NCBI GenBank assembly: GCA_035319125.1
Contig: DATHDG010000040.1
Coordinates: 1-64,000, forward strand
Length of the DNA stretch: 64,000 nucleotides
Reading direction: 5' to 3'
Source of the DNA: Fen-1308 sp035319125
Lineage (GTDB): Bacteria > Nitrospirota > Thermodesulfovibrionia > Thermodesulfovibrionales > Dissulfurispiraceae
Shown: piece after piece, positions 55,861 to 63,160 of the stretch
How positions within the stretch are numbered: position 1 is the first letter of the stretch
Layout: each line of letters begins with the position of its first letter
Made by a program: the position numbers and the translations under genes
Notes under the pieces: model-generated
Database searches by the model: none
What the model was told of the DNA's origin: nothing
What the model saw: only the letters and a program-made list of their open reading frames with translations

Positions 55861-56856
55861 ATGAGCTATATCGCTGTGATAGGCGCTGGAAGCTGGGGAA
55901 CAACCCTCGCCTCGCTGCTGACCGAAAAGGGTTACGAAGTTATTCTCTGGACGCATGACCATGATCTCGCTGTGTCAATAAACAGAGAGCGAATGAACAG
56001 TATATTCCTGCCAGGATTTACTTTGCCGCCGCTGCTTCATGCCTCGTTTAACAGCAAAGAGCTGAGCACCGCCCGTTATATATTAAACACCGTGCCGACC
56101 CAGTTTATCAGGTCCGTATTTAGCCTGATCCGGGATCATATCGACGAGCAGGCCATTATAGTTAGTGCCTCGAAAGGCATTGAAAACAATACCCTGCTGA
56201 CTCCATCGGCAATCATTGAACAGTTACTCGGAAGACAAGTCTCTGTACTTTCAGGTCCGAGCTTTGCACGGGAAGTCGCAAGCAGAAAGCCCACAGCCGT
56301 TACACTGGCAACAGGTGATGCAAAGACTGGCCTGCTGTTGCAAGAAGTATTCAACACTGATTATTTCAGGGTGTACACTCACGACGACATTAAGGGCGTT
56401 GAAATCGGCGGAGCGCTGAAAAATGTCATTGCTATTGCATCCGGCATATGCGACGGTTTGAGCCTGGGGCATAACTCACGGGCAGCGCTTATTACGAGAG
56501 GATTGTCTGAAATCGTCAGACTAGGGCTTAGAATCGGCGCCAATGAAGTTACCTTTTCCGGATTAAGCGGCATAGGCGACTTGGTGCTTACTTGCACTGA
56601 CATGCAGTCCCGCAATTTTACAGTTGGCCATAAACTTGGCAAGGGGATGAAGCTCTCTGATATTGTCAGCCAAACGCATTCGGTAGCCGAAGGTGTTGCG
56701 ACTGCTCTTTCTGCTCGTCAGCTTGCGGCCAGCTACGATATCGAAATGCCAATAATAGAGCAAGTATATTGTACGCTTTATGAGGGCAAGGCCCCAATTG
56801 ATGCTGTTAGGGAGCTGATGAACCGGTCGCTCAAGTCGGAATTCATGAGGTACTGA
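55861..56856 (+). CDS. gpsA: Glycerol-3-phosphate dehydrogenase [NAD(P)+]
   Basis: Makes sn-glycerol-3-phosphate for phospholipids. 331 residues with the N-terminal IAVIGAGSWGTTLASLL Rossmann motif, SASKGIENNTLLTPS, GPSFAREVASRKPTAVTLA, the catalytic Lys in GVEIGGALKNVIAIASGI (about 190) and LSGIGDLVLTCTDMQSRNFTVG. Normal length and complete. ATG lacks a ribosome site; see the promoter at 55823. larB follows with a 3-base gap. Confidence 0.98.
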   Translation: MSYIAVIGAGSWGTTLASLLTEKGYEVILWTHDHDLAVSINRERMNSIFLPGFTLPPLLHASFNSKELSTARYILNTVPTQFIRSVFSLIRDHIDEQAIIVSASKGIENNTLLTPSAIIEQLLGRQVSVLSGPSFAREVASRKPTAVTLATGDAKTGLLLQEVFNTDYFRVYTHDDIKGVEIGGALKNVIAIASGICDGLSLGHNSRAALITRGLSEIVRLGLRIGANEVTFSGLSGIGDLVLTCTDMQSRNFTVGHKLGKGMKLSDIVSQTHSVAEGVATALSARQLAASYDIEMPIIEQVYCTLYEGKAPIDAVRELMNRSLKSEFMRY

Positions 56857-56859
56857 CAG

Positions 56860-57603
56860 GTGGATTCTGAAAAGATAAGGCGACTACTGGAAAATGTTGA
56901 AAAGGGCAAGCTCTCAGTTGATGAGGCTGTCGCCAAGCTCAGGCATCTGCCGTATGAAGATATTTCTTGCGCAAAAATTGATCACCACAGGGCTATCAGA
57001 ACAGATGTCCCTGAAGTAATTTTAGCCGGAAGCAAGAAAACAGATGATGTAATTGCAATTGCGAAAGCCATGATGAAGAGAAGTGGTAAATTTCTTATCA
57101 CACGGGCATCTGAAGAGATCTACCGCAAATTAAGGATGAAGAAAGCACGTTTTCATCCTGACTCGGGAATAATATCAATGGGCGGGCCAGAGGAGCTAAA
57201 AGGCTGTGTAGCAGTAGTGTCAGCTGGCACCTCTGACAGGCCGGTCGCTGAAGAGGCAGAGCTAACAGCCAATTTTCTCGGATCCAGCACCGAACAGTTG
57301 CACGATGTTGGCATAGCCGGATTTCATAGACTCCTTGATCATGAACAAGCACTAAAAAGAGCGCGCGTTATAATTGTTGTAGCAGGAATGGAAGGCGCTT
57401 TGCCTTCACTGGTAGGCGGATTAACAAATAAGCCCTTGGTAGCCGTGCCAACATCAGTCGGCTATGGATCAAGTCTAGGAGGCCTGACTGCTCTGTTTGC
57501 GATGTTGAATTCGTGCGTGCCCGGCATTGGAGTCGTTAACATAGACAACGGGTTTGGTGCCGGATGTCTCGCACACAGAATAAATATGATGGGCTTGAAA
57601 TGA
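56860..57603 (+). CDS. larB: Nickel-pincer cofactor biosynthesis protein LarB
   Basis: LarB carboxylates and hydrolyses nicotinic acid adenine dinucleotide to start synthesis of the nickel-pincer cofactor. 247 residues: variable N-terminus, then a PurE-like domain with VVSAGTSDRPVAEEAELTANFLG (about 118-140), VVAGMEGALPSLVGGL and PTSVGYGSSLGGLTALFAML. GTG start with an AGG nearby, 3 bases after gpsA. larC, larE and a racemase gene are not in the window, so the pathway partners are elsewhere or absent. Confidence 0.92.
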   Translation: MDSEKIRRLLENVEKGKLSVDEAVAKLRHLPYEDISCAKIDHHRAIRTDVPEVILAGSKKTDDVIAIAKAMMKRSGKFLITRASEEIYRKLRMKKARFHPDSGIISMGGPEELKGCVAVVSAGTSDRPVAEEAELTANFLGSSTEQLHDVGIAGFHRLLDHEQALKRARVIIVVAGMEGALPSLVGGLTNKPLVAVPTSVGYGSSLGGLTALFAMLNSCVPGIGVVNIDNGFGAGCLAHRINMMGLK

Positions 57604-57612
57604 TCTTGCCTG

Positions 57613-57631
57613 TCTGAACCTACGGTTCAGA
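57613..57631. terminator. Bidirectional terminator-like hairpin between larB and the FmdB-like gene
   Basis: Perfect 8-base arms TCTGAACC/GGTTCAGA around a 3-base loop lie in the 38-base gap between convergent genes. There are no T-runs beside it. Confidence 0.55.
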
Positions 57632-57641
57632 ATACGGGACC

Positions 57642-57827
57642 TCAGCTGCCTCCAGAGCCGCCTGTCTTATTGATGCTGCAAGTCGGAGCAAATGAACTGC
57701 ACATAGATATCCGCTTCTTTATCTCTTCCGAAGAACAATTGGGGCATTTTACGCTACTTGTCTTCGATGTCTGCAGTACTGAAAATGAAATCTCACACCG
57801 GCAACAATCATACTCATAAATCGGCAT
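57642..57827 (-). CDS. FmdB-family zinc-ribbon protein
   Basis: A 61-residue protein starting MPIYEYDCCRCEISF with CxxC (CCRC) and a second CPNC pair (about 33-36), forming one zinc ribbon of the FmdB/regulatory putative type. The C-terminus is Gly/Ser-rich (TGGSGGS), as is common in the family. The start at 57827 has a GGAGGG site; a frame opening at 57896 overlaps rimI and lacks one. Role unknown; the relatives are called transcriptional regulators from old annotation. Confidence 0.85.
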   Translation of the reverse strand: MPIYEYDCCRCEISFSVLQTSKTSSVKCPNCSSEEIKKRISMCSSFAPTCSINKTGGSGGS

Positions 57828-57885
57828 TACAATCCCTCCATTATGAAAACTAACCTTAGATTTTCTCCAATTAGCCGAATCAATG

Positions 57886-58344
57886 TCAAACAGCACCAGC
57901 CTTTAAATCAAGCATAAAAATAAAAGCGTCTTCAACCGGATCTTTGTAATAGTTCTTTCTTGTCCCTACTATGTTGAATCCGATGTCGGCGTAGAGTTTC
58001 AATGCGGCTTCATTTGACGTTCTAGCCTCAAGAAAGAAGACTTTGCAACGATTGAGCAGTAATCCGCCTATAAGGTCTTCCATCAGCATCTTGGCTATCC
58101 CTCTCATTCTGAATGCCGGATGAACAGCCAAGTCCAGCAGGTGACCCTCATCGAGAATAAGCCTTGCCATTACATAGCCCACAATACGCTCATTGAAGAC
58201 AGCAACGCGGGCTATCGAATATTTTCCATACACTTCGCTATAGATCGAATTTTCAGACCATGGTGTAGTGAACGATGACCGTTCAATTTCAATCACCTGC
58301 CGCACATCCGCAGGGCACATATCGCGCAGGGAAATGGAATTCAT
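57886..58344 (-). CDS. rimI: Ribosomal protein bS18 N-alpha-acetyltransferase RimI
   Basis: GNAT acetyltransferase of 152 residues. VIEIERSSFTTPWS near the start and the acetyl-CoA loop FRMRGIAKMLMEDLI (about 82-96), then VFFLEARTSNEAALKLYADIGFN. It follows tsaB by 21 bases, the usual tsaB-rimI pairing. The exact substrate is inferred from the family. Confidence 0.93.
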   Translation of the reverse strand: MNSISLRDMCPADVRQVIEIERSSFTTPWSENSIYSEVYGKYSIARVAVFNERIVGYVMARLILDEGHLLDLAVHPAFRMRGIAKMLMEDLIGGLLLNRCKVFFLEARTSNEAALKLYADIGFNIVGTRKNYYKDPVEDAFIFMLDLKAGAV

Positions 58345-58365
58345 ATTTCACAAATCATCAACTTA

Positions 58366-59049
58366 TCAGATGCCAAATTTTATTTCGGCTTCCGACCTTC
58401 TTAAATATGCAGGCACTGCAGTCATTGCATCTGCAAAGTCACCAGCTATTGCCTTTTTCATGCACAGTGCTGCGACATTTGCCGGCGACGGCATCATCTG
58501 CTGAGGATCGCCGAAATGGGCCTTATCATTCAGCGTGTTTATAATCATATCTTTGTTTAACAGCGCACCTTCACCCAGAAAAATTGTCGGTTCTTCAATC
58601 TTGGTCAGGAGATCGCTGATTTTTATTGCCTGCTCCGTGATCAACCTTGCAAAATTGCAACCCATCCATTTGAAGAGCGCCCCATAGACTTCTTTTCTTC
58701 TGGCATCAAGCAAAGGGCAGACAGAGTACTTGGCAAAAGGCACGTTCCATGCTAAAGCTTCCAATGTCGGCACTGTCACAAGCTTCTTTCCAGTTGAGTA
58801 CACCAAGCCCTTTATCGTGCTAAATCCTACACGCAGGCCGGTGAATGATCCGGGACCTGCGGAAACCCCAAATACATCAATTTCTCTTAGATCCAGCCCG
58901 GTTACAGAAAGCATGTGATCGAGCTCTTTCATCAGACGTTCAGAGTGCGTAGCCCTGACATTGATCCTTGACTCTGCAAGAAGTGTATCGCCGTCCATTA
59001 TAGCTAGTCCGCCCAACATTGTAGCTGTCTCAATGGCTAGAATTTTCAT
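58366..59049 (-). CDS. tsaB: tRNA threonylcarbamoyladenosine biosynthesis protein TsaB
   Basis: ASKHA-fold partner of TsaD in making t6A at position 37 of ANN-decoding tRNAs. From the ATG at 59049 it has 227 residues: ILAIETATMLGGLAI, the conserved GVSAGPGSFTGLRVGFSTIKGL (about 65-85) and CPLLDARRKEVYGAL. The ATG overlaps the stop of the MFS gene (ATGA); a TTG at 59067 is less likely. tsaD, tsaE and tsaC are not in the window. Confidence 0.93.
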   Translation of the reverse strand: MKILAIETATMLGGLAIMDGDTLLAESRINVRATHSERLMKELDHMLSVTGLDLREIDVFGVSAGPGSFTGLRVGFSTIKGLVYSTGKKLVTVPTLEALAWNVPFAKYSVCPLLDARRKEVYGALFKWMGCNFARLITEQAIKISDLLTKIEEPTIFLGEGALLNKDMIINTLNDKAHFGDPQQMMPSPANVAALCMKKAIAGDFADAMTAVPAYLRRSEAEIKFGI

Positions 59050-60269
59050 AAGGCTCTTTCCCCGCAACTATTTCTAAACAAAATAAAAAAAACAATACTG
59101 CTTAGAATGCATATGGCAGCAAAGATTCTGAGCGATAGCAATGTGCCTAATGCATGCGCTGCAAGTCCTATCGCAGAATTACCAATAGGTGCCAGTCCAA
59201 GGAAGACAAGCGTATAAAAGCTCATGATTCTGCCTCTGAGACCGTCTGGGACAGCCTGCTGGATGAAGCTGTTGCATACTGCCAGAAAGCTTACTATTCC
59301 CCAACCTGCAAAAAAGATCAGAATCAATGCAAAATGCAAGCTACCAGAAAGGGCAATCCCTAAAATGGCGACCGAAAAAACTAAGGCTGCAAAAGGGATG
59401 TAGAAGCCCTTGTCCTTGATCTCTCCCTTGAAAGCAATAATTACAGCTGCTACGAATGACCCGACACCAGCTGACGAAACCAGCAAACTCAGCCCTTTAA
59501 TTCCTTCACTGAAGACTGCATCGGCCAGAACAGGCAACAGTGTTATGTATGGAATGCCAAAGAGGCTAAATATCGCTATCAAAGACATTATATAGAAGAC
59601 CGATTTTTCGCGCCGCACAAACTGCGCTCCCTCCCTGATGGTATCGAAAAATTTCTTGTTACCCGCATGTGCAGTTCCTGACGCATTGATCATTGTCAGA
59701 GCCAGCACCACTGGCAAAAAACTCAACGCGTTGAGAAAGAAGCACAACGGCATGCTGAAGTTCGCGATAACAAAACCCGCCATTAGGGGACCTATTATGC
59801 GCGCACCATTGAAAGCCGCAGAATTCAGAGCAATAGCATTAGTGATGTCGCTTTTGCTCACAACCTCAGCCAGAAAAGCCTGTCTGGCAGGCACATCAAA
59901 GGCATTCACTGTCCCGAAAAAAAAAGCTATTATGCCTACCTGCCAAATAGCAACCCATTCACCATAAGTCAGCACACCCAAGGTGAATGCCGGGATTACA
60001 GACAGCGACTGGGTGATGATGATTATTTTACGTTTAGGGTATCTGTCTGCAACAGAGCCGCCAATTAGCGTAAAGAACAGGATTGGAAGGGATGACAAAG
60101 ATGCGATCAGACCCAGATAAAGAGGGGACTTTGTCATTGAATATACCAACCAGCTTTGGGCGACCGAATGCATCCAGGTGCCGGAAAGTGATATTATCTG
60201 TCCGAACCAGAATAGTCTGAAGTCGCGGGTATACAATGCTGAAAATCTTTGCGTTTTTTCGATAGGCAT
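59046..60269 (-). CDS. MFS exporter, EntS/MFS_3-like
   Basis: A 407-residue major facilitator protein with about 12 membrane segments. The start RDFRLFWFGQIISLSGTWMHSVAQSWLVY and the loop GGSVADRYPKRKIII are typical of the EntS/MefA-like drug or siderophore exporters. Substrate unknown. The ATG has no ribosome site; a TATACT lies 8 bases upstream. It leads a leftward run with tsaB and rimI. Confidence 0.9.
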   Translation of the reverse strand: MPIEKTQRFSALYTRDFRLFWFGQIISLSGTWMHSVAQSWLVYSMTKSPLYLGLIASLSSLPILFFTLIGGSVADRYPKRKIIIITQSLSVIPAFTLGVLTYGEWVAIWQVGIIAFFFGTVNAFDVPARQAFLAEVVSKSDITNAIALNSAAFNGARIIGPLMAGFVIANFSMPLCFFLNALSFLPVVLALTMINASGTAHAGNKKFFDTIREGAQFVRREKSVFYIMSLIAIFSLFGIPYITLLPVLADAVFSEGIKGLSLLVSSAGVGSFVAAVIIAFKGEIKDKGFYIPFAALVFSVAILGIALSGSLHFALILIFFAGWGIVSFLAVCNSFIQQAVPDGLRGRIMSFYTLVFLGLAPIGNSAIGLAAHALGTLLSLRIFAAICILSSIVFFILFRNSCGERAL

Positions 60270-60277
60270 TTCATTTG

Positions 60278-60283
60278 AGTATA
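60278..60283 (-). promoter_or_regulatory. -10 element of the MFS gene
   Basis: Reverse strand TATACT (5 of 6) lies 8 bases upstream of the ATG at 60269. At 17 bases the -35 reads TCAATC, very weak, so activation may be needed. Confidence 0.4.
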
Positions 60284-60313
60284 CCTGAAAACCTGATAAT
60301 GATTGAAAGAATT

Positions 60314-60337
60314 GCTGGTCGTCAGCAAGAGACCAGC
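60314..60337. promoter_or_regulatory. 7-base inverted repeat between the MFS and tRNA promoters
   Basis: GCTGGTC (60314-60320) and GACCAGC (60331-60337), perfect, with a 10-base spacer. It sits directly before the -35 of the tRNA promoter and upstream of the MFS promoter. It could be a binding site or a hairpin. Confidence 0.45.
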
Positions 60338-60338
60338 G

Positions 60339-60368
60339 TTGACAAAATCCTTTATTGTATAGTTAAAT
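60339..60368 (+). promoter_or_regulatory. Candidate promoter of the tRNA-Val/tRNA-Asp genes
   Basis: TTGACA (60339-60344), 18-base spacer, TTAAAT (60363-60368). Predicted start near 60375, 6 bases before the first tRNA. Confidence 0.55.
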
Positions 60369-60380
60369 ATAAGCTCTTTT

Positions 60381-60456
60381 GGGCGGTTAGCTCAGCTGGG
60401 AGAGCGCAGCCCTTACAAGGCTGATGTCACAGGTTCGATCCCTGTACCGCCTACCA
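60381..60456 (+). tRNA. tRNA-Val (anticodon TAC)
   Basis: 76-base cloverleaf. Acceptor GGGCGGT pairs ACCGCCT with one G-T pair. D stem GCTC/GAGC, anticodon stem CAGCC/GGCTG with loop CTTACAA (anticodon TAC for GTA), T stem ACAGG/CCTGT with TTCGATC loop. Discriminator A and encoded CCA. Confidence 0.97.
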
Positions 60457-60491
60457 TTAGCAGCTTGGAGTGAGAGTAAGCATACCGCTTT

Positions 60492-60568
60492 GGGGCGGTA
60501 GTTCAGCTGGTTAGAACGCCTGCCTGTCACGCAGGAGGTCGCGGGTTCGAGCCCCGTCCGCCCCGCCA
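60492..60568 (+). tRNA. tRNA-Asp (anticodon GTC)
   Basis: 77-base cloverleaf. Acceptor GGGGCGG pairs CCGCCCC, anticodon stem CCTGC/GCAGG with loop CTGTCAC (anticodon GTC), T arm GCGGG/CCCGT, discriminator G (an AspRS identity base) and encoded CCA. Lies 35 bases after tRNA-Val, likely one transcript. Confidence 0.98.
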
Positions 60569-60857
60569 TTCCGAATTAGCAAAAAGCAATATCAAGAGAC
60601 CATGACCCTCCAGCAAAACTACGTCTGTTGCTATAGCGCGGCAATGCTCCAAACCAGAGGAATATCTCAGGAAACATAGCCATTCTGTTTCAATCATTCA
60701 TAATTCTTTAGAGAACTCGCAGTTACTGATGCAACCTCAATTAGTCTATGAAAACTTTTGTGGCCTTTCAATATATCAAAGGTTGTCACAGTCATCATGC
60801 GGGATATGGCAATATACTATTTTCCTCATTTCGGCAGAGGAGGTTATTATATAGATT

Positions 60858-61133
60858 ATGAAAACGCGAGTGCATCTCTTCATAAATGGACGCGTACAAG
60901 GTGTGGGGTTCCGTTGGTTCGTGTACGATACAGCCACGTCGCTGGGGCTTGCGGGGTGGACAAAGAATCTCCGGGATGGCAGAGTCGAGACAGTCTTTGA
61001 AGGCGAGGAATCAGCAATAGAGGTTGCGATCAATCAGTGTCATGAAGGACCGCGCTCTGCAATAGTTGAATCGATAGATCTTAATCGAAATGAACAGCCT
61101 GAAGGCCTAGTGGGCTTCGATGTAAAATACTAG
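60858..61133 (+). CDS. acyP: Acylphosphatase
   Basis: 91-residue enzyme that hydrolyses acyl phosphates. Catalytic Arg in GRVQGVGFRWF (about 11-21) and Asn in GWTKNLRDGRVE (about 33-44) are both present, and the C-terminal hydrophobic end is intact. An AGGAGG is present but 14 bases before the ATG, unusually far. The 289 bases upstream, after tRNA-Asp, show no gene. Alone, no clear operon partner. Confidence 0.95.
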   Translation: MKTRVHLFINGRVQGVGFRWFVYDTATSLGLAGWTKNLRDGRVETVFEGEESAIEVAINQCHEGPRSAIVESIDLNRNEQPEGLVGFDVKY

Positions 61134-61220
61134 CCTGAAAAAGTAGTTTTCTCTGCAGCAAAATAAATGAACTGTTGCTTGATTTTCTATTCTTCTTCAC
61201 AATTTTTCACTATTTTTTAG

Positions 61221-61249
61221 TTGACATGGCGGCTGCATAATCCTACAAT
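61221..61249 (+). promoter_or_regulatory. Promoter of the MacAB-like efflux operon
   Basis: TTGACA (61221-61226), 17-base spacer, TACAAT (61244-61249). Near-consensus sigma-70 promoter. Start expected near 61256, inside the palindromic operator. Confidence 0.85.
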
Positions 61250-61268
61250 GTAAGTAAGCACTTACATT
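61247..61268. promoter_or_regulatory. Palindromic operator over the efflux promoter
   Basis: Perfect 9-base arms AATGTAAGT and ACTTACATT flank a 4-base centre AAGC. It overlaps the 3' half of the -10 and the transcript start, the classic repressor position. Size and TAAGT/ACTTA type match TetR/AcrR operators. No tetR gene is in the window; it may lie past the permease. Confidence 0.8.
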
Positions 61269-61294
61269 CTCTTTATCTTGCAGGAGTGAATGTT

Positions 61295-62464
61295 ATGAAA
61301 AGAAAAGTTGCAATGATTGCAATCCCTGTAGTTTTGTTGGCCTGCATAGTCTATTACTTTGTTGACACACAAAATAGTGAGCCGAAATATAGAACCGATA
61401 AGGTGACAAAAGGCTCAATAACGTCATCTGTCACGGCCACCGGAACGGTTAATGCTGTAACCACTGTTCTGGTTGGAACTCAGGTGTCGGGGACGATCAA
61501 AAACCTTTATGTAGACTATAACTCTCCAGTAAAGAAGGGCCAGCTGATAGCTAGAATAGATCCGTCTACCTTCGATGCTCAGGTTGACCAGGCCAGGGCG
61601 AACTGGCTTTCTGCAAAGGCCAACCTGGATAAATCAAATGCAAGTCTTATCGATGCCAAAAGAACTTTTGAACGAAATAAACAGCTCTTTGCAAAAGGAT
61701 ATATAGCCAAGAGCGACCTTGACACTTCTGAAACCAACCTTGAGACATCGCAGGCTCAGGTTGGCGTTTCGAAGTCTGCGGTAGCCCAAACCCAGGCAGC
61801 ATTGAGGACTGCGGAAATCAATTTGCAGTATACACGTATAATTTCTCCCGTCGACGGCATAGTAATTTCACGCAATGTGGACGTTGGCCAAACTGTTGCA
61901 GCAAGCTTTCAGACCCCAACTCTATTTAATATTGCGCAGGATCTGACGAAAATGCAGATCGACAGCAGCGTGGTTGAAGCCGATATAGGAAAGGTCAGGG
62001 TCGGTATGCCGGTCGAGTTCTCAGTGGACGCATACCCGGACACTACGTTTAAAGGAAAGGTTTCAGTAGTCAGGCTTGCACCGGTAACTGTTCAAAATGT
62101 TGTGACATATGATGTCGTTGTTCTTGTTGACAATGCCGATCTCAAGCTTAAACCAGGTATGACTGCCAATGTTTCAATAATCATATCCTCAAAGGACTCT
62201 GTTCTTCGGATTCCAAATGCCGCGCTTCGCTTCAACCCCTATGATAAGCGAAAAACACCTTCCGATAAAGGAGAAAGGGGAACAGGTGTCTGGACACTGG
62301 AAAACGGCAACCCCAAGCGAGTCAAACTGACAAACGGCATAAGCGACGGTAACTTCACAGAAGTCTTGTCTGGTAATTTGGAGGAAGGAAGCGTGCTTAT
62401 CATTGAGGCGCTGACTAAAGGCAAGACCCAACAAGCCCCGTCCGGACCTCCGAGGATGTTCTAA
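61295..62464 (+). CDS. MacA-like periplasmic adaptor subunit of efflux ABC transporter
   Basis: 389-residue membrane-fusion protein: N-terminal membrane anchor (about 4-22), beta-barrel/lipoyl segment VGTQVSGTIKNLYVDYNSPVKKGQLIARID (about 65-95), an alpha-hairpin coiled coil (about 96-170), the second half-lipoyl RIISPVDGIVISRNVDVGQTV and a C-terminal barrel. Together with the ATPase and permease it makes a MacAB-type pump. The ATG at 61295 has an AGGAG site 8 bases upstream; a GTG at 61286 is less likely. No TolC-like outer-membrane gene is visible. Confidence 0.93.
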   Translation: MKRKVAMIAIPVVLLACIVYYFVDTQNSEPKYRTDKVTKGSITSSVTATGTVNAVTTVLVGTQVSGTIKNLYVDYNSPVKKGQLIARIDPSTFDAQVDQARANWLSAKANLDKSNASLIDAKRTFERNKQLFAKGYIAKSDLDTSETNLETSQAQVGVSKSAVAQTQAALRTAEINLQYTRIISPVDGIVISRNVDVGQTVAASFQTPTLFNIAQDLTKMQIDSSVVEADIGKVRVGMPVEFSVDAYPDTTFKGKVSVVRLAPVTVQNVVTYDVVVLVDNADLKLKPGMTANVSIIISSKDSVLRIPNAALRFNPYDKRKTPSDKGERGTGVWTLENGNPKRVKLTNGISDGNFTEVLSGNLEEGSVLIIEALTKGKTQQAPSGPPRMF

Positions 62465-62467
62465 CAT

Positions 62468-63160
62468 ATGGCGCTGATCGATGTCAGAGATGTTGTAAAG
62501 ATATACCCGCTCGGCGACGTTCCGCTGGCAGCTCTCAACAACGTTTCCATGTCGGTCGAAAATGGCGAGTTTATGTCCATTATGGGACCCTCCGGCTCCG
62601 GCAAATCCACTTTTATGAATATACTCGGCTGCCTCGACAAGCCTACAAGCGGTAGCTATGTTCTTGATGGCTGCGACGTATCGACTTTACATCGCGACGA
62701 GCTCGCGGAGATTAGAAATAAAAAAATAGGATTTGTTTTTCAGGGGTTCAACCTGCTTAGAAGAACATCTGCGCTTGAAAATGTTGAACTGCCGCTTCTT
62801 TACAGTGGCGTGCCTTCAGCGGACAGGAAGGCTAGAGCAGCTGATGCTCTTGTGACAGTCGGCCTAGCTGGCCGTGAAGGCCATTATTCAAATCAGCTGT
62901 CTGGTGGACAGCAACAGCGCGTTGCCATTGCAAGAGCCATTGTCAATCGCGCTCCCATTATATTCGCTGATGAACCGACAGGTAACCTTGACACAAAAAC
63001 AAGCGCCGAAATCATGGAGCTGTTCGTGAAATTGAATGCAGATTCTAAAATTACTATTATATTGGTTACGCATGAGCCAGACATTGCGGCATACAGCAGA
63101 CGAATCATAAGGTTTGTTGATGGACGGATTGTCAGCGACGAGAAAGCGGAACGTTCATGA
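62468..63160 (+). CDS. ABC transporter ATPase, MacB/LolD-type
   Basis: 230-residue ATPase. Walker A GPSGSGKST (about 38-46), Q-loop in FVFQGFNLL, signature LSGGQQQRVAIARAI (about 138-152), Walker B IIFADEPTG and the switch His in VTHEPD. The separate ATPase and permease mirror LolCD/MacB-split exporters. Three bases after macA-like, overlapping the permease by four. Confidence 0.96.
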   Translation: MALIDVRDVVKIYPLGDVPLAALNNVSMSVENGEFMSIMGPSGSGKSTFMNILGCLDKPTSGSYVLDGCDVSTLHRDELAEIRNKKIGFVFQGFNLLRRTSALENVELPLLYSGVPSADRKARAADALVTVGLAGREGHYSNQLSGGQQQRVAIARAIVNRAPIIFADEPTGNLDTKTSAEIMELFVKLNADSKITIILVTHEPDIAAYSRRIIRFVDGRIVSDEKAERS

